From DASZZZ01 sp036260375 (GTDB lineage: Bacteria > Actinomycetota > CADDZG01 > WHSQ01), in NCBI GenBank assembly GCA_036260375.1, contig DASZZZ010000115.1, positions 1 through 16,649 of the forward strand: 16,649 bases of DNA, in the 5' to 3' direction. Shown here in pieces: positions 1-6,731 of the stretch (positions within the stretch are counted from its first letter, which is position 1; every line of letters begins with the position of its first letter). The notes beneath the pieces were generated by a model. The model saw nothing but the letters and a program-made list of their open reading frames with translations. It did not search any database and had not been told where the DNA came from. Made by a program: the position numbers and the translations under genes.

Positions 1-141
1 GAGGCTCTCGTCGATCGTGAACAGCTTCATCTCGCGCAGCTCGTAGCCCTTGCGCTCGAGGCGTGCCACGACCTCGCCGACGAGGCGGCGCCGGACCCCG
101 TCGGGCTTGACCATCACGAACGTCTGCTGCGTCTCGGCCAC
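1..141 (-). CDS. ndk: Nucleoside diphosphate kinase, N-terminal part (gene runs off the left edge)
   Basis: The 47 residues present carry the Ndk N-terminal signature TFVMVKPDGVRR, followed by GEVVARLERKGYEL, which matches the first strand and helix of the family. Ndk moves the terminal phosphate between nucleoside triphosphates and diphosphates in the cytoplasm and balances NTP pools. The catalytic histidine and the rest of the roughly 135-residue protein lie outside the window. The start is GTG at 141: a near-perfect Shine-Dalgarno AGGAGGG sits 5 nt upstream, and the reading VAETQQTFVMVKPDG gives the expected short N-terminus. It lies downstream of galK on the same strand, but a strong palindrome separates them, so it is probably transcribed from its own promoter between about 142 and 240. 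Recognition is firm despite the truncation. Confidence 0.93.
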   Translation of the reverse strand, partial: MAETQQTFVMVKPDGVRRRLVGEVVARLERKGYELREMKLFTIDESL

Positions 142-146
142 GTCTT

Positions 147-153
147 CCCTCCT
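147..153 (-). promoter_or_regulatory. Strong ribosome binding site of ndk
   Basis: The minus strand reads AGGAGGG, ending 5 nt before the GTG start codon of ndk. It is the strongest Shine-Dalgarno sequence in the window and fixes the GTG as the start. It contrasts with galK, the GH2 gene, the NTPase gene and the giant surface-protein gene, which show no Shine-Dalgarno sequence. Confidence 0.8.
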
Positions 154-186
154 GCGAGATGTCCCGGGCGCCGAGACGGTAGCAGG

Positions 187-210
187 GCCGCGCCGCCCGG
201 GCGGCGCGGC
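187..210 (-). terminator. 24-nt perfect palindrome between galK and ndk; probable factor-independent-like terminator
   Basis: The 24 bases are a perfect inverted repeat of G and C only, centred on CCCGGG, able to form a stem of about 10 bp with a 4-nt loop. It lies 39 bp past the galK stop, between two genes on the minus strand. The minus strand has no T run after it; the plus strand continues GTCTCTCT, weakly T-rich, but no plus-strand gene ends here. The best reading is a stop or pause hairpin for galK transcripts. A regulatory hairpin in the ndk leader is possible. GC-rich genomes hold many such palindromes by chance, so confidence is moderate. Confidence 0.45.
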
Positions 211-249
211 GTCTCTCTAACGCTCGACTAGAAGTCTAGGTTGCGGCGT

Positions 250-1386
250 TCACGCGTCCACCGGGCCGGCCCCCGTGGCCGCGCCCGACAGCCACGCGCG
301 CGTCCGGCGGCCGGTGGCGGCCTCGTAGGCGTCGAGCACCGCGGCGGCGGCGTCCTCGGCCGCGGCGGCGTCGACGAGGTTGACCGTGCACCCGCCGAAG
401 CCGGCGCCGGTCAGGCGCGCGCCGAGCACGCCCGGCGTCCCGGCGGCCGCTTCGACGAGCGCGTCGAGCTCGGGCAGCGACACGTCGAAGTCGGCCGCGA
501 GGCTCCGGTGCGCGGCATCGAACAGGTCGCCCAGGGCGTCGAGCCGCCCGGCGCGCAGCGCCGCGGCCGCGGCGCGCACGCGCTCGTTCTCCGTGACGAC
601 GTGGCGCGCCCGCCGGTAGTCGCCCTCGTCCATGTCGCCGCGACGTGCGTCGAGACCGGCGGGCGTCGCGTCGCGCAGGCTGCGGACGCCGAGCGCCGCG
701 GCGGCGCGCTCGCACTGCGCCCGACGCGCGTTGTACTCGCCGTCGGACAGCCCGCGCGCGGTCCCCGAGTCGACCAGCAGCACGCGCACCGCCGGCGGCA
801 GGGGCACGGGCTCGACCTCGTTCGTGCGGCAGTCGATCAGCAGCGCGTGGCCCTCCACGCCCGCCGCCGACGCGAGCTGGTCCATGATCCCGCACTCGAC
901 TCCGACGTACACGTTCTCGGCGCGGCGGCAGATCGTTGCGATGCGGAGCGGATCGAGCGGATCGTCGGCGAGCGCGTGCGCGAGCGCGACCTCGAGCGCG
1001 GCCGACGACGACAGGCCCGAGCCGACCGGTACGTCGGACGCCACGACGCCGTCGAAACCCCGCACCGCGACGCCGTCGTCGCGCAGCGCGCGCACGACCG
1101 CGCGCGCGTAGCGGCCCCAGCCGCGCTCCGGTCCCCGTCCGGTCGCCACGTCGACGACGACGTCGCCCGGCTCCTCCAGCGAGCGCAGCCGCACGACGTC
1201 GCCTCCCGGCGTGCCGGCGACGCACGTCGCCATGTCGAGCGCGACGGGAAGCACGAGGCCGTCGTTGTAGTCGGTGTGCTCGCCGATCAGGTTCGCCCGT
1301 CCCGGCGCGCGCCACGCCCGCGCGCGCGGACCCGCCGCGGCGCGCGCGCGCTCGAGGGCGTCGCCGGCGGTGGGCACGGCCGTCAT
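250..1386 (-). CDS. galK: Galactokinase
   Basis: This 378-residue protein (E. coli GalK is 382) phosphorylates alpha-D-galactose at C1 with ATP in the Leloir pathway, in the cytoplasm. It has all three GHMP-kinase galactokinase motifs in order: the sugar-binding signature GRANLIGEHTDYNDG at residues 29-43; the ATP-binding loop VPVGSGLSSSAALE at about 119-132; and the C-terminal motif LTGAGFGGCTV at 325-335. ECGIMDQ at 164-170 supplies the expected catalytic aspartate D169, and R30 is the conserved active-site arginine. The reading frame stays open further upstream, but that extension is arginine-rich and overlaps the GH2 gene. The ATG at 1386 places the first motif at the normal distance from the N-terminus. 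It has no Shine-Dalgarno sequence; a TATGTT box lies 6 nt before the ATG, suggesting a leaderless transcript. It diverges from a GH2 glycosidase, so both may serve galactoside use. No galT or galE is in the window. Confidence 0.96.
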   Translation of the reverse strand: MTAVPTAGDALERARAAAGPRARAWRAPGRANLIGEHTDYNDGLVLPVALDMATCVAGTPGGDVVRLRSLEEPGDVVVDVATGRGPERGWGRYARAVVRALRDDGVAVRGFDGVVASDVPVGSGLSSSAALEVALAHALADDPLDPLRIATICRRAENVYVGVECGIMDQLASAAGVEGHALLIDCRTNEVEPVPLPPAVRVLLVDSGTARGLSDGEYNARRAQCERAAAALGVRSLRDATPAGLDARRGDMDEGDYRRARHVVTENERVRAAAAALRAGRLDALGDLFDAAHRSLAADFDVSLPELDALVEAAAGTPGVLGARLTGAGFGGCTVNLVDAAAAEDAAAAVLDAYEAATGRRTRAWLSGAATGAGPVDA

Positions 1387-1392
1387 GCGGCC

Positions 1393-1398
1393 AACATA
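1393..1398 (-). promoter_or_regulatory. Candidate -10 box of galK (leaderless start)
   Basis: On the minus strand TATGTT fits the actinobacterial TANNNT -10 pattern and ends 6 nt before the galK ATG. Transcription would then begin at or next to the start codon, in keeping with the absence of a Shine-Dalgarno sequence. No convincing -35 hexamer is seen. The call rests on a short motif and position only. Confidence 0.4.
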
Positions 1399-1421
1399 CC
1401 GAGGCGCGCGCGGCCGTGGTG

Positions 1422-1427
1422 TACGTT
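1422..1427 (+). promoter_or_regulatory. Candidate -10 box of the GH2 gene (leaderless start)
   Basis: TACGTT fits TANNNT and ends 8 nt before the ATG at 1436. No Shine-Dalgarno sequence precedes that ATG, so a leaderless mRNA is plausible. The box faces away from the galK -10 box, with 23 bp between the two. The upstream parts of both promoters must therefore overlap, which would let one regulator, or polymerase competition, govern both genes. Confidence 0.4.
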
Positions 1428-1435
1428 GCGCCACC

Positions 1436-4153
1436 ATGTCACCGACGCGCCCGCGCCGCTCGCTCGACGGGGACTGGGACTTCTGGCCCGACCTCCACGG
1501 CGCGCTGCCCGACGATCCGCGCGACGGCTCGTTCGTTACGCGCGCGGAGCGCGACGACGCCGCGGGCCGCGCGCGCGTCGCGCGCGTGCCGGGCGTGTGG
1601 CAGGCACAGTTCGACGACCTGCGCGGCTTCGCCGGCGCGGCGTGGTACGAGCGCACCCTCGAGGTCCCGTCGTCGTGGGACGGGCGCGCCGTCCACCTCT
1701 GCTTCGGCGCGGTCGACTACCACTGCACCGCATGGGTCGACGGCCGCCTCGCCGGCATGCACGAGGGCGGCTACCTCCCGTTCCGCCTCGACGTCACCGA
1801 CGCGGTCGCCCCGGGCCGCGCGCAGCGCGTCACGTTGCGCGTGCTCGACCCGGGCCCGGGGCGCGACCTCCCCAGCCTGCCGTTCGCCGAGATCCCGCAC
1901 GGCAAGCAGAGTTGGTACGGCCCGCTCGGGGGGCCGTGGCAGAGCGTCCACGTCGAAGCGGTCGCGTCGCCGTTCGTGGCGCACGCTCTCGTCGTCGCCG
2001 ATCCCGACTCCGGAGACGTCGACGTCCGCGCGCGCCTCGGCGCGCCGGCCGTCGCGGGGACGACGATCGAGTACGTCGTCGCGTCGCCCGACGGCCTCGA
2101 CGTCGTCGCGTCCGGCCCCCACGACGTCGCCCCCGGAACGCGCGACCACCGTGCGCGCGTGCGCGTCGCGCGCCCGGAGCGCTGGGACGTCGACGCGCCG
2201 CGCCTCTACTCGCTCGCGGTCGTGGTCCGGGGCCCGGGCGGCGACGACGAATGGCGCGACGAGTTCGGCTTTCGCACCGTCGAGACGCGCGACGGCCGCG
2301 TCGTGCTCAACGGCAGGCCGCTGTACGTGCGGGGGGCGCTCGACCAGGACTACTACGCCCACACGATCGCGTCGCCCGCGAGCGACGACGACGTGCGCGC
2401 GACCGTGCTGCGGGCGCGCGAGCTCGGGCTCAACCTGCTGCGGTGCCACATCAAGGTGGCGGACCCTCGCTACGCGCGCTGGTGCGACCGCCTCGGGATG
2501 CTCGTGTGGGCGGAGCTGCCGAACTGGCAGACGCTGACGCCCGCGGCGGCGGAGCGGGCGCGCACCACGCTGCGGGGCATGATCGAACGCGACTTCAACC
2601 GTCCGAGCATCGTCGCGTGGACGGTCGTGAACGAGGGCTGGGGCGTCGACCTCCCGGGCGACGCGTCGCATCGCGCGTGGGTGCGCGACACGTATCGCTG
2701 GACCAAGGACCTCGACCCGACCCGCATCGTCGTCGACAACTCGCCGTGCGCGCCGAACTTCCACGTCGAGTCGGACCTCAACGACTTCCACTTCTACCGC
2801 CCGATTCCCGACGGCGCGCGCGCGTGGTCGCGTTGGACCGCGGCGTGGGTCGCGGACCCGGCGTCGACCTACAGCCCGCACGGCGACGCCGTACGCCGCG
2901 GCGACGAGCCGATGATCGTGTCGGAGTTCGGCAACTGGGGCCTGCCCGACGTCGCCGGACTGGTGGACGACGACGGCCGCGAGCCGTGGTGGTTCGACAC
3001 CGGCGCCGACTGGGAGGACGGCATCGTACTCCCGCGCGGAGTGCGGGCGCGCTTCGACGAGTGGCGGCTCGACGACGTCTTCGGGTCGTGGCGCGAGTTC
3101 GTCGCGCAGTCGCAGGAGCACGAGCTCGACGCGCTTCGCTACGAGATCGACGACATGCGCGCGCACCGTGCCATCGCCGGGTACGTCGTCACGGAGCTGA
3201 CCGACGTGCACTGGGAGTGCAACGGCCTGCTCGACCAGGCGCGCAACCCCAAGACGCTGCACGCGCGCTTCGCGTCGTTCAACTGCGACGACGCGGTGAT
3301 CGCGCGGCCCGCGGCGACGCGCGTGCGCGCCGGTGAGTCCGTGCGCGTGGAGGTCGTCGCGTCGCACTGGTCACAGCGCCCGTTCGACGCGCCGGTCGTC
3401 GAGTGGACCGCGCCCGCGCTCGGCGCGCGCGGCCGCGTCGGCGGCCCTCCGGTCGCCGTGGGCGGCGTCGCGCCGTTCGGCGACGTCGTGGTCGCCGTGC
3501 CGCCCGACGCGCCGCCGGGGCGCGTCGTCGCGCACTTCGACCTGCTCGACGATCGCGGCCGCACCGCCGCGTCCAACGAGCTCGAGATCGCGGTGTTCGA
3601 CGCGCGGCCCACGGCCGCCGCGGCGCCGTTCGGCCGGCGCCGCGGGGACGGGCGGGACGTCGTGGTCGCGCCGCGCTGGGACGACGACGTCGAGGACGCG
3701 CTCGCGCGCGGCGAGCGCGCCGTGATCGTCGCGACCGGCGCCGGCGCGCTGCCCGACTGTGGCCTCGCGGTCGAGGCGCGCGCCGGGTCGCGCTGGGAGG
3801 GCCATTGGGCGCAGGGCATGGGGTGGCTTCGGCCCGCGCTGCGCGCCGGTCTCCCGCTGCGGCCGCGCGTCGACCTGACGTTCCTCGACCTCGTTCCCGA
3901 GCACGTCGTCGCGGGCTACGAGCCGGAGGCCGCCGGAGACGTCCTCGCGGGGCTGTACGTCGGTTGGATCCACGCAACCGCCGCCACCGTCGGCACGTTC
4001 TCGTGCGGCGACGGCGCCGGGATCGTGTGCACGTTCCCGGTCGCGGAGAGCTACGGACGCGACCCGCTCGCGACCGCGCTGCTCGACAGGCTCGTGGACC
4101 TCGCCGCGGCCCCCGGCTTCGCGCCGGTCACGCGCATCGCGCCGGCGGGCTGA
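1436..4153 (+). CDS. Glycoside hydrolase family 2 enzyme (beta-galactosidase/beta-glucuronidase-like)
   Basis: This 905-residue retaining beta-glycosidase has GH2 architecture. A jelly-roll sugar-binding domain covers about 10-185 (SLDGDWDFWPDLHG near the start; WYERTLEVP; CTAWVDGRLAGMHEGGYLPF). An Ig-like domain covers about 190-290. A TIM barrel covers about 294-610, with NRPSIVAWTVVNEGWG carrying the acid/base E400 and SEFGNWG carrying the nucleophile E497. A second beta-sandwich (about 625-720) and a C-terminal region (about 725-895) resembling a ThuA/glutamine-amidotransferase-like fold follow. There is no signal peptide, so it probably acts in the cytoplasm on an imported glycoside. Divergence from galK favours a galactoside substrate, but sequence alone does not separate galactosidase, glucuronidase or mannosidase activity. 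The ATG at 1436 is chosen because it starts just before the first domain and follows a TACGTT box. The frame is open further upstream but lies inside galK. Confidence 0.9.
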   Translation: MSPTRPRRSLDGDWDFWPDLHGALPDDPRDGSFVTRAERDDAAGRARVARVPGVWQAQFDDLRGFAGAAWYERTLEVPSSWDGRAVHLCFGAVDYHCTAWVDGRLAGMHEGGYLPFRLDVTDAVAPGRAQRVTLRVLDPGPGRDLPSLPFAEIPHGKQSWYGPLGGPWQSVHVEAVASPFVAHALVVADPDSGDVDVRARLGAPAVAGTTIEYVVASPDGLDVVASGPHDVAPGTRDHRARVRVARPERWDVDAPRLYSLAVVVRGPGGDDEWRDEFGFRTVETRDGRVVLNGRPLYVRGALDQDYYAHTIASPASDDDVRATVLRARELGLNLLRCHIKVADPRYARWCDRLGMLVWAELPNWQTLTPAAAERARTTLRGMIERDFNRPSIVAWTVVNEGWGVDLPGDASHRAWVRDTYRWTKDLDPTRIVVDNSPCAPNFHVESDLNDFHFYRPIPDGARAWSRWTAAWVADPASTYSPHGDAVRRGDEPMIVSEFGNWGLPDVAGLVDDDGREPWWFDTGADWEDGIVLPRGVRARFDEWRLDDVFGSWREFVAQSQEHELDALRYEIDDMRAHRAIAGYVVTELTDVHWECNGLLDQARNPKTLHARFASFNCDDAVIARPAATRVRAGESVRVEVVASHWSQRPFDAPVVEWTAPALGARGRVGGPPVAVGGVAPFGDVVVAVPPDAPPGRVVAHFDLLDDRGRTAASNELEIAVFDARPTAAAAPFGRRRGDGRDVVVAPRWDDDVEDALARGERAVIVATGAGALPDCGLAVEARAGSRWEGHWAQGMGWLRPALRAGLPLRPRVDLTFLDLVPEHVVAGYEPEAAGDVLAGLYVGWIHATAATVGTFSCGDGAGIVCTFPVAESYGRDPLATALLDRLVDLAAAPGFAPVTRIAPAG

Positions 4154-4156
4154 CGC

Positions 4157-4174
4157 CGCGACGCGCGCGTCGCG
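4157..4174. terminator. 18-nt perfect palindrome between convergent genes; candidate bidirectional terminator
   Basis: A perfect 18-nt inverted repeat sits inside the 31-bp gap between the stop codons of the GH2 gene and the converging zinc-ribbon gene. It can form a stem of about 7 bp with a 4-nt loop in either transcript. No T tract follows on either strand, so it would be an atypical terminator. Position is the main support. Confidence 0.35.
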
Positions 4175-4184
4175 TCCGGCGACG

Positions 4185-4637
4185 TCATCCGCGCGGGTCG
4201 CTCTCCACCGCGACGGTGCGACCCGGGCCCCGCTTCTCGACGACCGCGTAACCGTCCCCGCGTCCGATTACGACCTCGGCGCCGGCGAGCTGGTGGCCGG
4301 GCAGCAGCAGGAACCGCGCCCGCGACGCGCGCACCTCTGCGTACACCGCGGCCGGGACCCGCAAGTGGGCGGTGCAGTCGGCGTTGCCGCACTCGCACGC
4401 GATCTCCAACGGGTCGTCGGGCCGTTGGGCGCGTACGACGTCCTCGTTGAGCCGCCGGATCACGGCCTCGTTGCGTCCGACGCGGTGCGCGACCGGCTCC
4501 GGCACCTCGTCCATGAGCAACGCCGACGAGCACACCGGGCAGTACGGCTCGTCGGCGTTCGAGACGTGGACGGCGCGCGAGCAGGTCGTGCAGTATCCGA
4601 TGGCCGACACGGCCCGACACACTACCGGAGCCGGCAC
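4185..4637 (-). CDS. Small cysteine-rich protein with N-terminal zinc ribbon, unknown function
   Basis: This 150-residue protein has two parts. The first is a four-cysteine zinc ribbon: CTTC at 16-19 and CPVC at 33-36. The second (about 50-137) starts RNEAVIRRLNE, has a second cysteine cluster CECGNADC at 81-88, then a PGH turn at 113-115 and a final strand YAVVEKRG. From memory, small proteins combining an NEA..R.LNE helix with a CECG...C cluster are common in Thermoleophilia; their function is not known to me. The start is uncertain: GTG at 4637, or an in-frame GTG at 4610, since neither has a clear Shine-Dalgarno sequence. Either start keeps both cysteine groups. It begins 10 nt after the stop of the 119-residue gene, so it is the probable third gene of the methyltransferase operon. 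It could be a zinc-stabilised adaptor or nucleic-acid binder (inference). Confidence 0.75.
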   Translation of the reverse strand: MPAPVVCRAVSAIGYCTTCSRAVHVSNADEPYCPVCSSALLMDEVPEPVAHRVGRNEAVIRRLNEDVVRAQRPDDPLEIACECGNADCTAHLRVPAAVYAEVRASRARFLLLPGHQLAGAEVVIGRGDGYAVVEKRGPGRTVAVESDPRG

Positions 4638-4647
4638 GAGCCGGCGC

Positions 4648-5007
4648 CTACTCGCCGCGCGGCTCTTCGAAGATGCGAGCGACGCGGATCTCGAACGAGG
4701 CCTTCTCCGCGTCGAGCCGGCGCTCCGACCACACCGGCTCGTCCGGGTATGCGTCGACCGCCTCTCCGGTCGCCTGGATCCACAGGACGACCGCGTCGCC
4801 CCACCGCTCCTCGAGCAGCGCGTCGCGCACCTGCTCGAGCACGCCGGCGGCGGCGAGGTGCGACGGGTCGCTGCGCGCGATCAGCTCCACCGCGAGCACG
4901 CGGTCGAGGACGTCGGCGGTCTCGGCGAGGAACACCTGGGGCGGGTCGCTGCGCACGATGCCCACGGCGACGCGGCCCGGCCATCCGGCGGACGACGCGT
5001 CGGCCAC
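4648..5007 (-). CDS. 119-residue conserved-looking protein of unknown function, coupled to the methyltransferase
   Basis: I do not recognise this protein. It is acidic, with a hydrophobic strand near the start (RVAVGIVRSDPP, 12-23), a helix containing DVLDRVLAVELIARSDP (32-48) and a striking amphipathic stretch RDALLEERWGDAVVLWI (61-77). Its end is charged (EIRVARIFEEP). There is no signal peptide or membrane segment. The start is GTG at 5007, only 4 nt after the methyltransferase TGA. A GGGAG sequence about 9 nt upstream overlaps the end of the methyltransferase gene, so translation is probably coupled. The next gene follows after 10 nt. Base composition is host-like. Its consistent codon bias and operon position make it a real gene. 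Any link to DNA modification rests only on context. Confidence 0.72.
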   Translation of the reverse strand: MADASSAGWPGRVAVGIVRSDPPQVFLAETADVLDRVLAVELIARSDPSHLAAAGVLEQVRDALLEERWGDAVVLWIQATGEAVDAYPDEPVWSERRLDAEKASFEIRVARIFEEPRGE

Positions 5008-5011
5008 CGCG

Positions 5012-6505
5012 TCACACTCCCGGGCGCCGGAAGAACCGCTCGCTGCCCGCGTCGCCCGAGCAGTACGCGCGCAGCCGCTCGAGCTCGGCCTCGTCGAGCA
5101 GACCGACGACGTCGGCGACGGGGCCGTGCGGGCCGCACGCGACCTCGAGCGCGGCGGCGCCCGCGCTGCCCGCCGCGGGGATGTGGGTCGTGAGCAGCAC
5201 CAGCGGCACGCGCGGGTACGCCTCGTGCACGACCGTGGCCTTGCCCAGCGCCTTCCACAGCGTGTCCATGCGCCGCAGCCCGGGCCGGTTGCTCGTGAAG
5301 CCGCCCGAGACGTCGAAGAACCAGCTCCTGCCCTTGGCGTCGCGCGCCTCGAAGTTGACCTCGACGCCCTGCGGGAAGCGCACGTCGGCCTTGACGTCGG
5401 TGAAGTTGCACTCCCGCAACGCCCACTCGGCGAGCTCCTTGGCGGCGCGGCCCTCGCGCACGGCGCGCGCCTGGAAGCCCTCCCCCGGAGGCGCCTCCTT
5501 GCGCGGCGAGATCGACACGCGCAGCGGCGGCACCGACCGCCGCGCCCGCTCGGCGCGCTCGGCGCGCTCGCGCGCGACGCGAGCGCGCGCCGCGCGCACG
5601 AACTCCTGGTCGGTGTCGTAGCCCGCGAAGTGACGCTCGGTGCGAACGGCCGCGACCGCGGTCGTGCCCGACCCGGCGAACGGGTCGAGGACGAGGTCGC
5701 GCCGGTACGTGTAGAGGTAGATGAGCCGCTCGGGCAGCTCCACCGGGAACGGCGCGGGGTGCCCGACGCGCGACGCGCTCTCCGGCGGGATCTCCCACAC
5801 GTCGGTCGTCGCCTCCATGAACTCGTCGCGGAAGATCGACCCCTCGTGCGGCAGCCCGCGGTCGAGCCGGACGCGCGGCGACAGGGCGCGGTCGAAGCGC
5901 CCCTTGCTCGCGATGACGATGCGCTCGGTCAGGTCGCGCAGGACCGGGTTCGCCGGGCGCTGGAACGAGCCCCACGCGCACGATCCCGCGGCCCCCCGCG
6001 CCTTCTGCCAGATGACCTCGCCGCGCAGCAGGAGCCCGAGGCGCTCGAGGACGTGGATGACGTCGCTCGACAGCGACCGGTACGGTCGCCGCCCGAGGTT
6101 CGCCACGTTGACCGCGATGCGCCCGCCGGGCTCGAGCTTGCGGACGCATTCGGCGAAGACCTCCTCGAGCATCTGCAGGTACTCGAAGTAGGTCGCGGGC
6201 ACGCCGCGCTCGCCGAGCTCCTGCTCGTAGCGCTTGCCGGCGAAGTACGGCGGCGACGTCACGACGAGCGCGACGGAGTTGTCGTCGACCTGGTCCATCG
6301 CGCGCGCGTCGCCGCAGAAGATCTCGTCGACGTCCTTGCGCTCCGCGATCTCGGTGTCGTCGGAGATCTCGGGCGGCGTGAACCGGGCGTAGAACGCGGT
6401 CGCGTCGTGGCTCTCCCGCCGCGACGCCCCGAAGCTCGACGTCGACGTGCCGCGCCTGCGCCCGTCTCCGGGCTTGCCCTTCTTGCGCGCGCCGTCGTCG
6501 GTCAT
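5012..6505 (-). CDS. Beta-class site-specific DNA methyltransferase (N4-cytosine or N6-adenine) with fused C-terminal domain
   Basis: This 497-residue SAM-dependent DNA methyltransferase has catalytic motif IV, TSPPYFAGKRYEQ, at 83-95. It precedes the SAM-binding motif I, LDPFAGSGTTAVAA, at 273-286, which ends in GYDTD at 295-299. Motif IV before motif I is the beta-class order. TSPPY occurs in both m4C and m6A enzymes of this class, so the modified base is not settled. Residues 1-40 are charged and probably disordered; 305-322 is an arginine/glutamate-rich linker. Residues about 355-475 form an extra domain (VEVNFEARDAKGRSW, FFDVSGGFTSNRPGL, VPLVLLTTH) whose helix-strand-strand layout resembles PD-(D/E)XK nucleases, but with DVS where ExK would be. 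The ATG at 6505 is preferred: it has GAGGA 5 nt upstream, and the longer open frame adds only an arginine-rich tail. It heads a three-gene run and lies divergent from a low-GC NTPase gene. No separate restriction enzyme is visible. Confidence 0.92.
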   Translation of the reverse strand: MTDDGARKKGKPGDGRRRGTSTSSFGASRRESHDATAFYARFTPPEISDDTEIAERKDVDEIFCGDARAMDQVDDNSVALVVTSPPYFAGKRYEQELGERGVPATYFEYLQMLEEVFAECVRKLEPGGRIAVNVANLGRRPYRSLSSDVIHVLERLGLLLRGEVIWQKARGAAGSCAWGSFQRPANPVLRDLTERIVIASKGRFDRALSPRVRLDRGLPHEGSIFRDEFMEATTDVWEIPPESASRVGHPAPFPVELPERLIYLYTYRRDLVLDPFAGSGTTAVAAVRTERHFAGYDTDQEFVRAARARVARERAERAERARRSVPPLRVSISPRKEAPPGEGFQARAVREGRAAKELAEWALRECNFTDVKADVRFPQGVEVNFEARDAKGRSWFFDVSGGFTSNRPGLRRMDTLWKALGKATVVHEAYPRVPLVLLTTHIPAAGSAGAAALEVACGPHGPVADVVGLLDEAELERLRAYCSGDAGSERFFRRPGV

Positions 6506-6510
6506 CCGTG

Positions 6511-6515
6511 TCCTC
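6511..6515 (-). promoter_or_regulatory. Ribosome binding site deciding the methyltransferase start
   Basis: The minus strand reads GAGGA, 5 nt before the ATG at 6505. It selects this start over the upstream continuation of the open frame. The sequence GAGGACACGGATG spanning this site nearly matches TAGGACACGAATG at 6609-6621 on the opposite strand. Confidence 0.6.
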
Positions 6516-6731
6516 GCCGAGCCGTGGGGCCGCGGGACGGCGACCGGCCTCGGCCCGCGGCGGGCGCGCCCGCGGGAGGTGCGCCTGGGCGCCACTCTAC
6601 CGTGGGGGTAGGACACGAATGCGTCAGCGGTCGCAGGTCCTGCTCAGGCGAAGAGAGTCGGGGCACACGACCGTCGTCTCTGTGCGAACTGCGAGATCAT
6701 GACGGTCACATGGATGTCGCCTGTGATGAGA

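Noticed and set aside
241..3336. Plus-strand open frame of 1,031 codons overlapping galK and the GH2 gene
   Set aside because: It is extremely arginine-rich, has no domain motif, and lies opposite or out of frame with two genes that carry full family motifs. Long chance frames are usual at this GC content.
1439..3367. Minus-strand open frame of 642 codons opposite the GH2 gene
   Set aside because: No motif, biased composition, and the opposite strand encodes an enzyme with both catalytic glutamates in context.
6619..6702. 27-codon frame before the NTPase gene as a real gene
   Set aside because: It has a good Shine-Dalgarno position but the peptide is arginine-rich and unrecognised, and the promoter-like TACGAT box lies downstream of it. 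Kept as an observation, not annotated as a gene.
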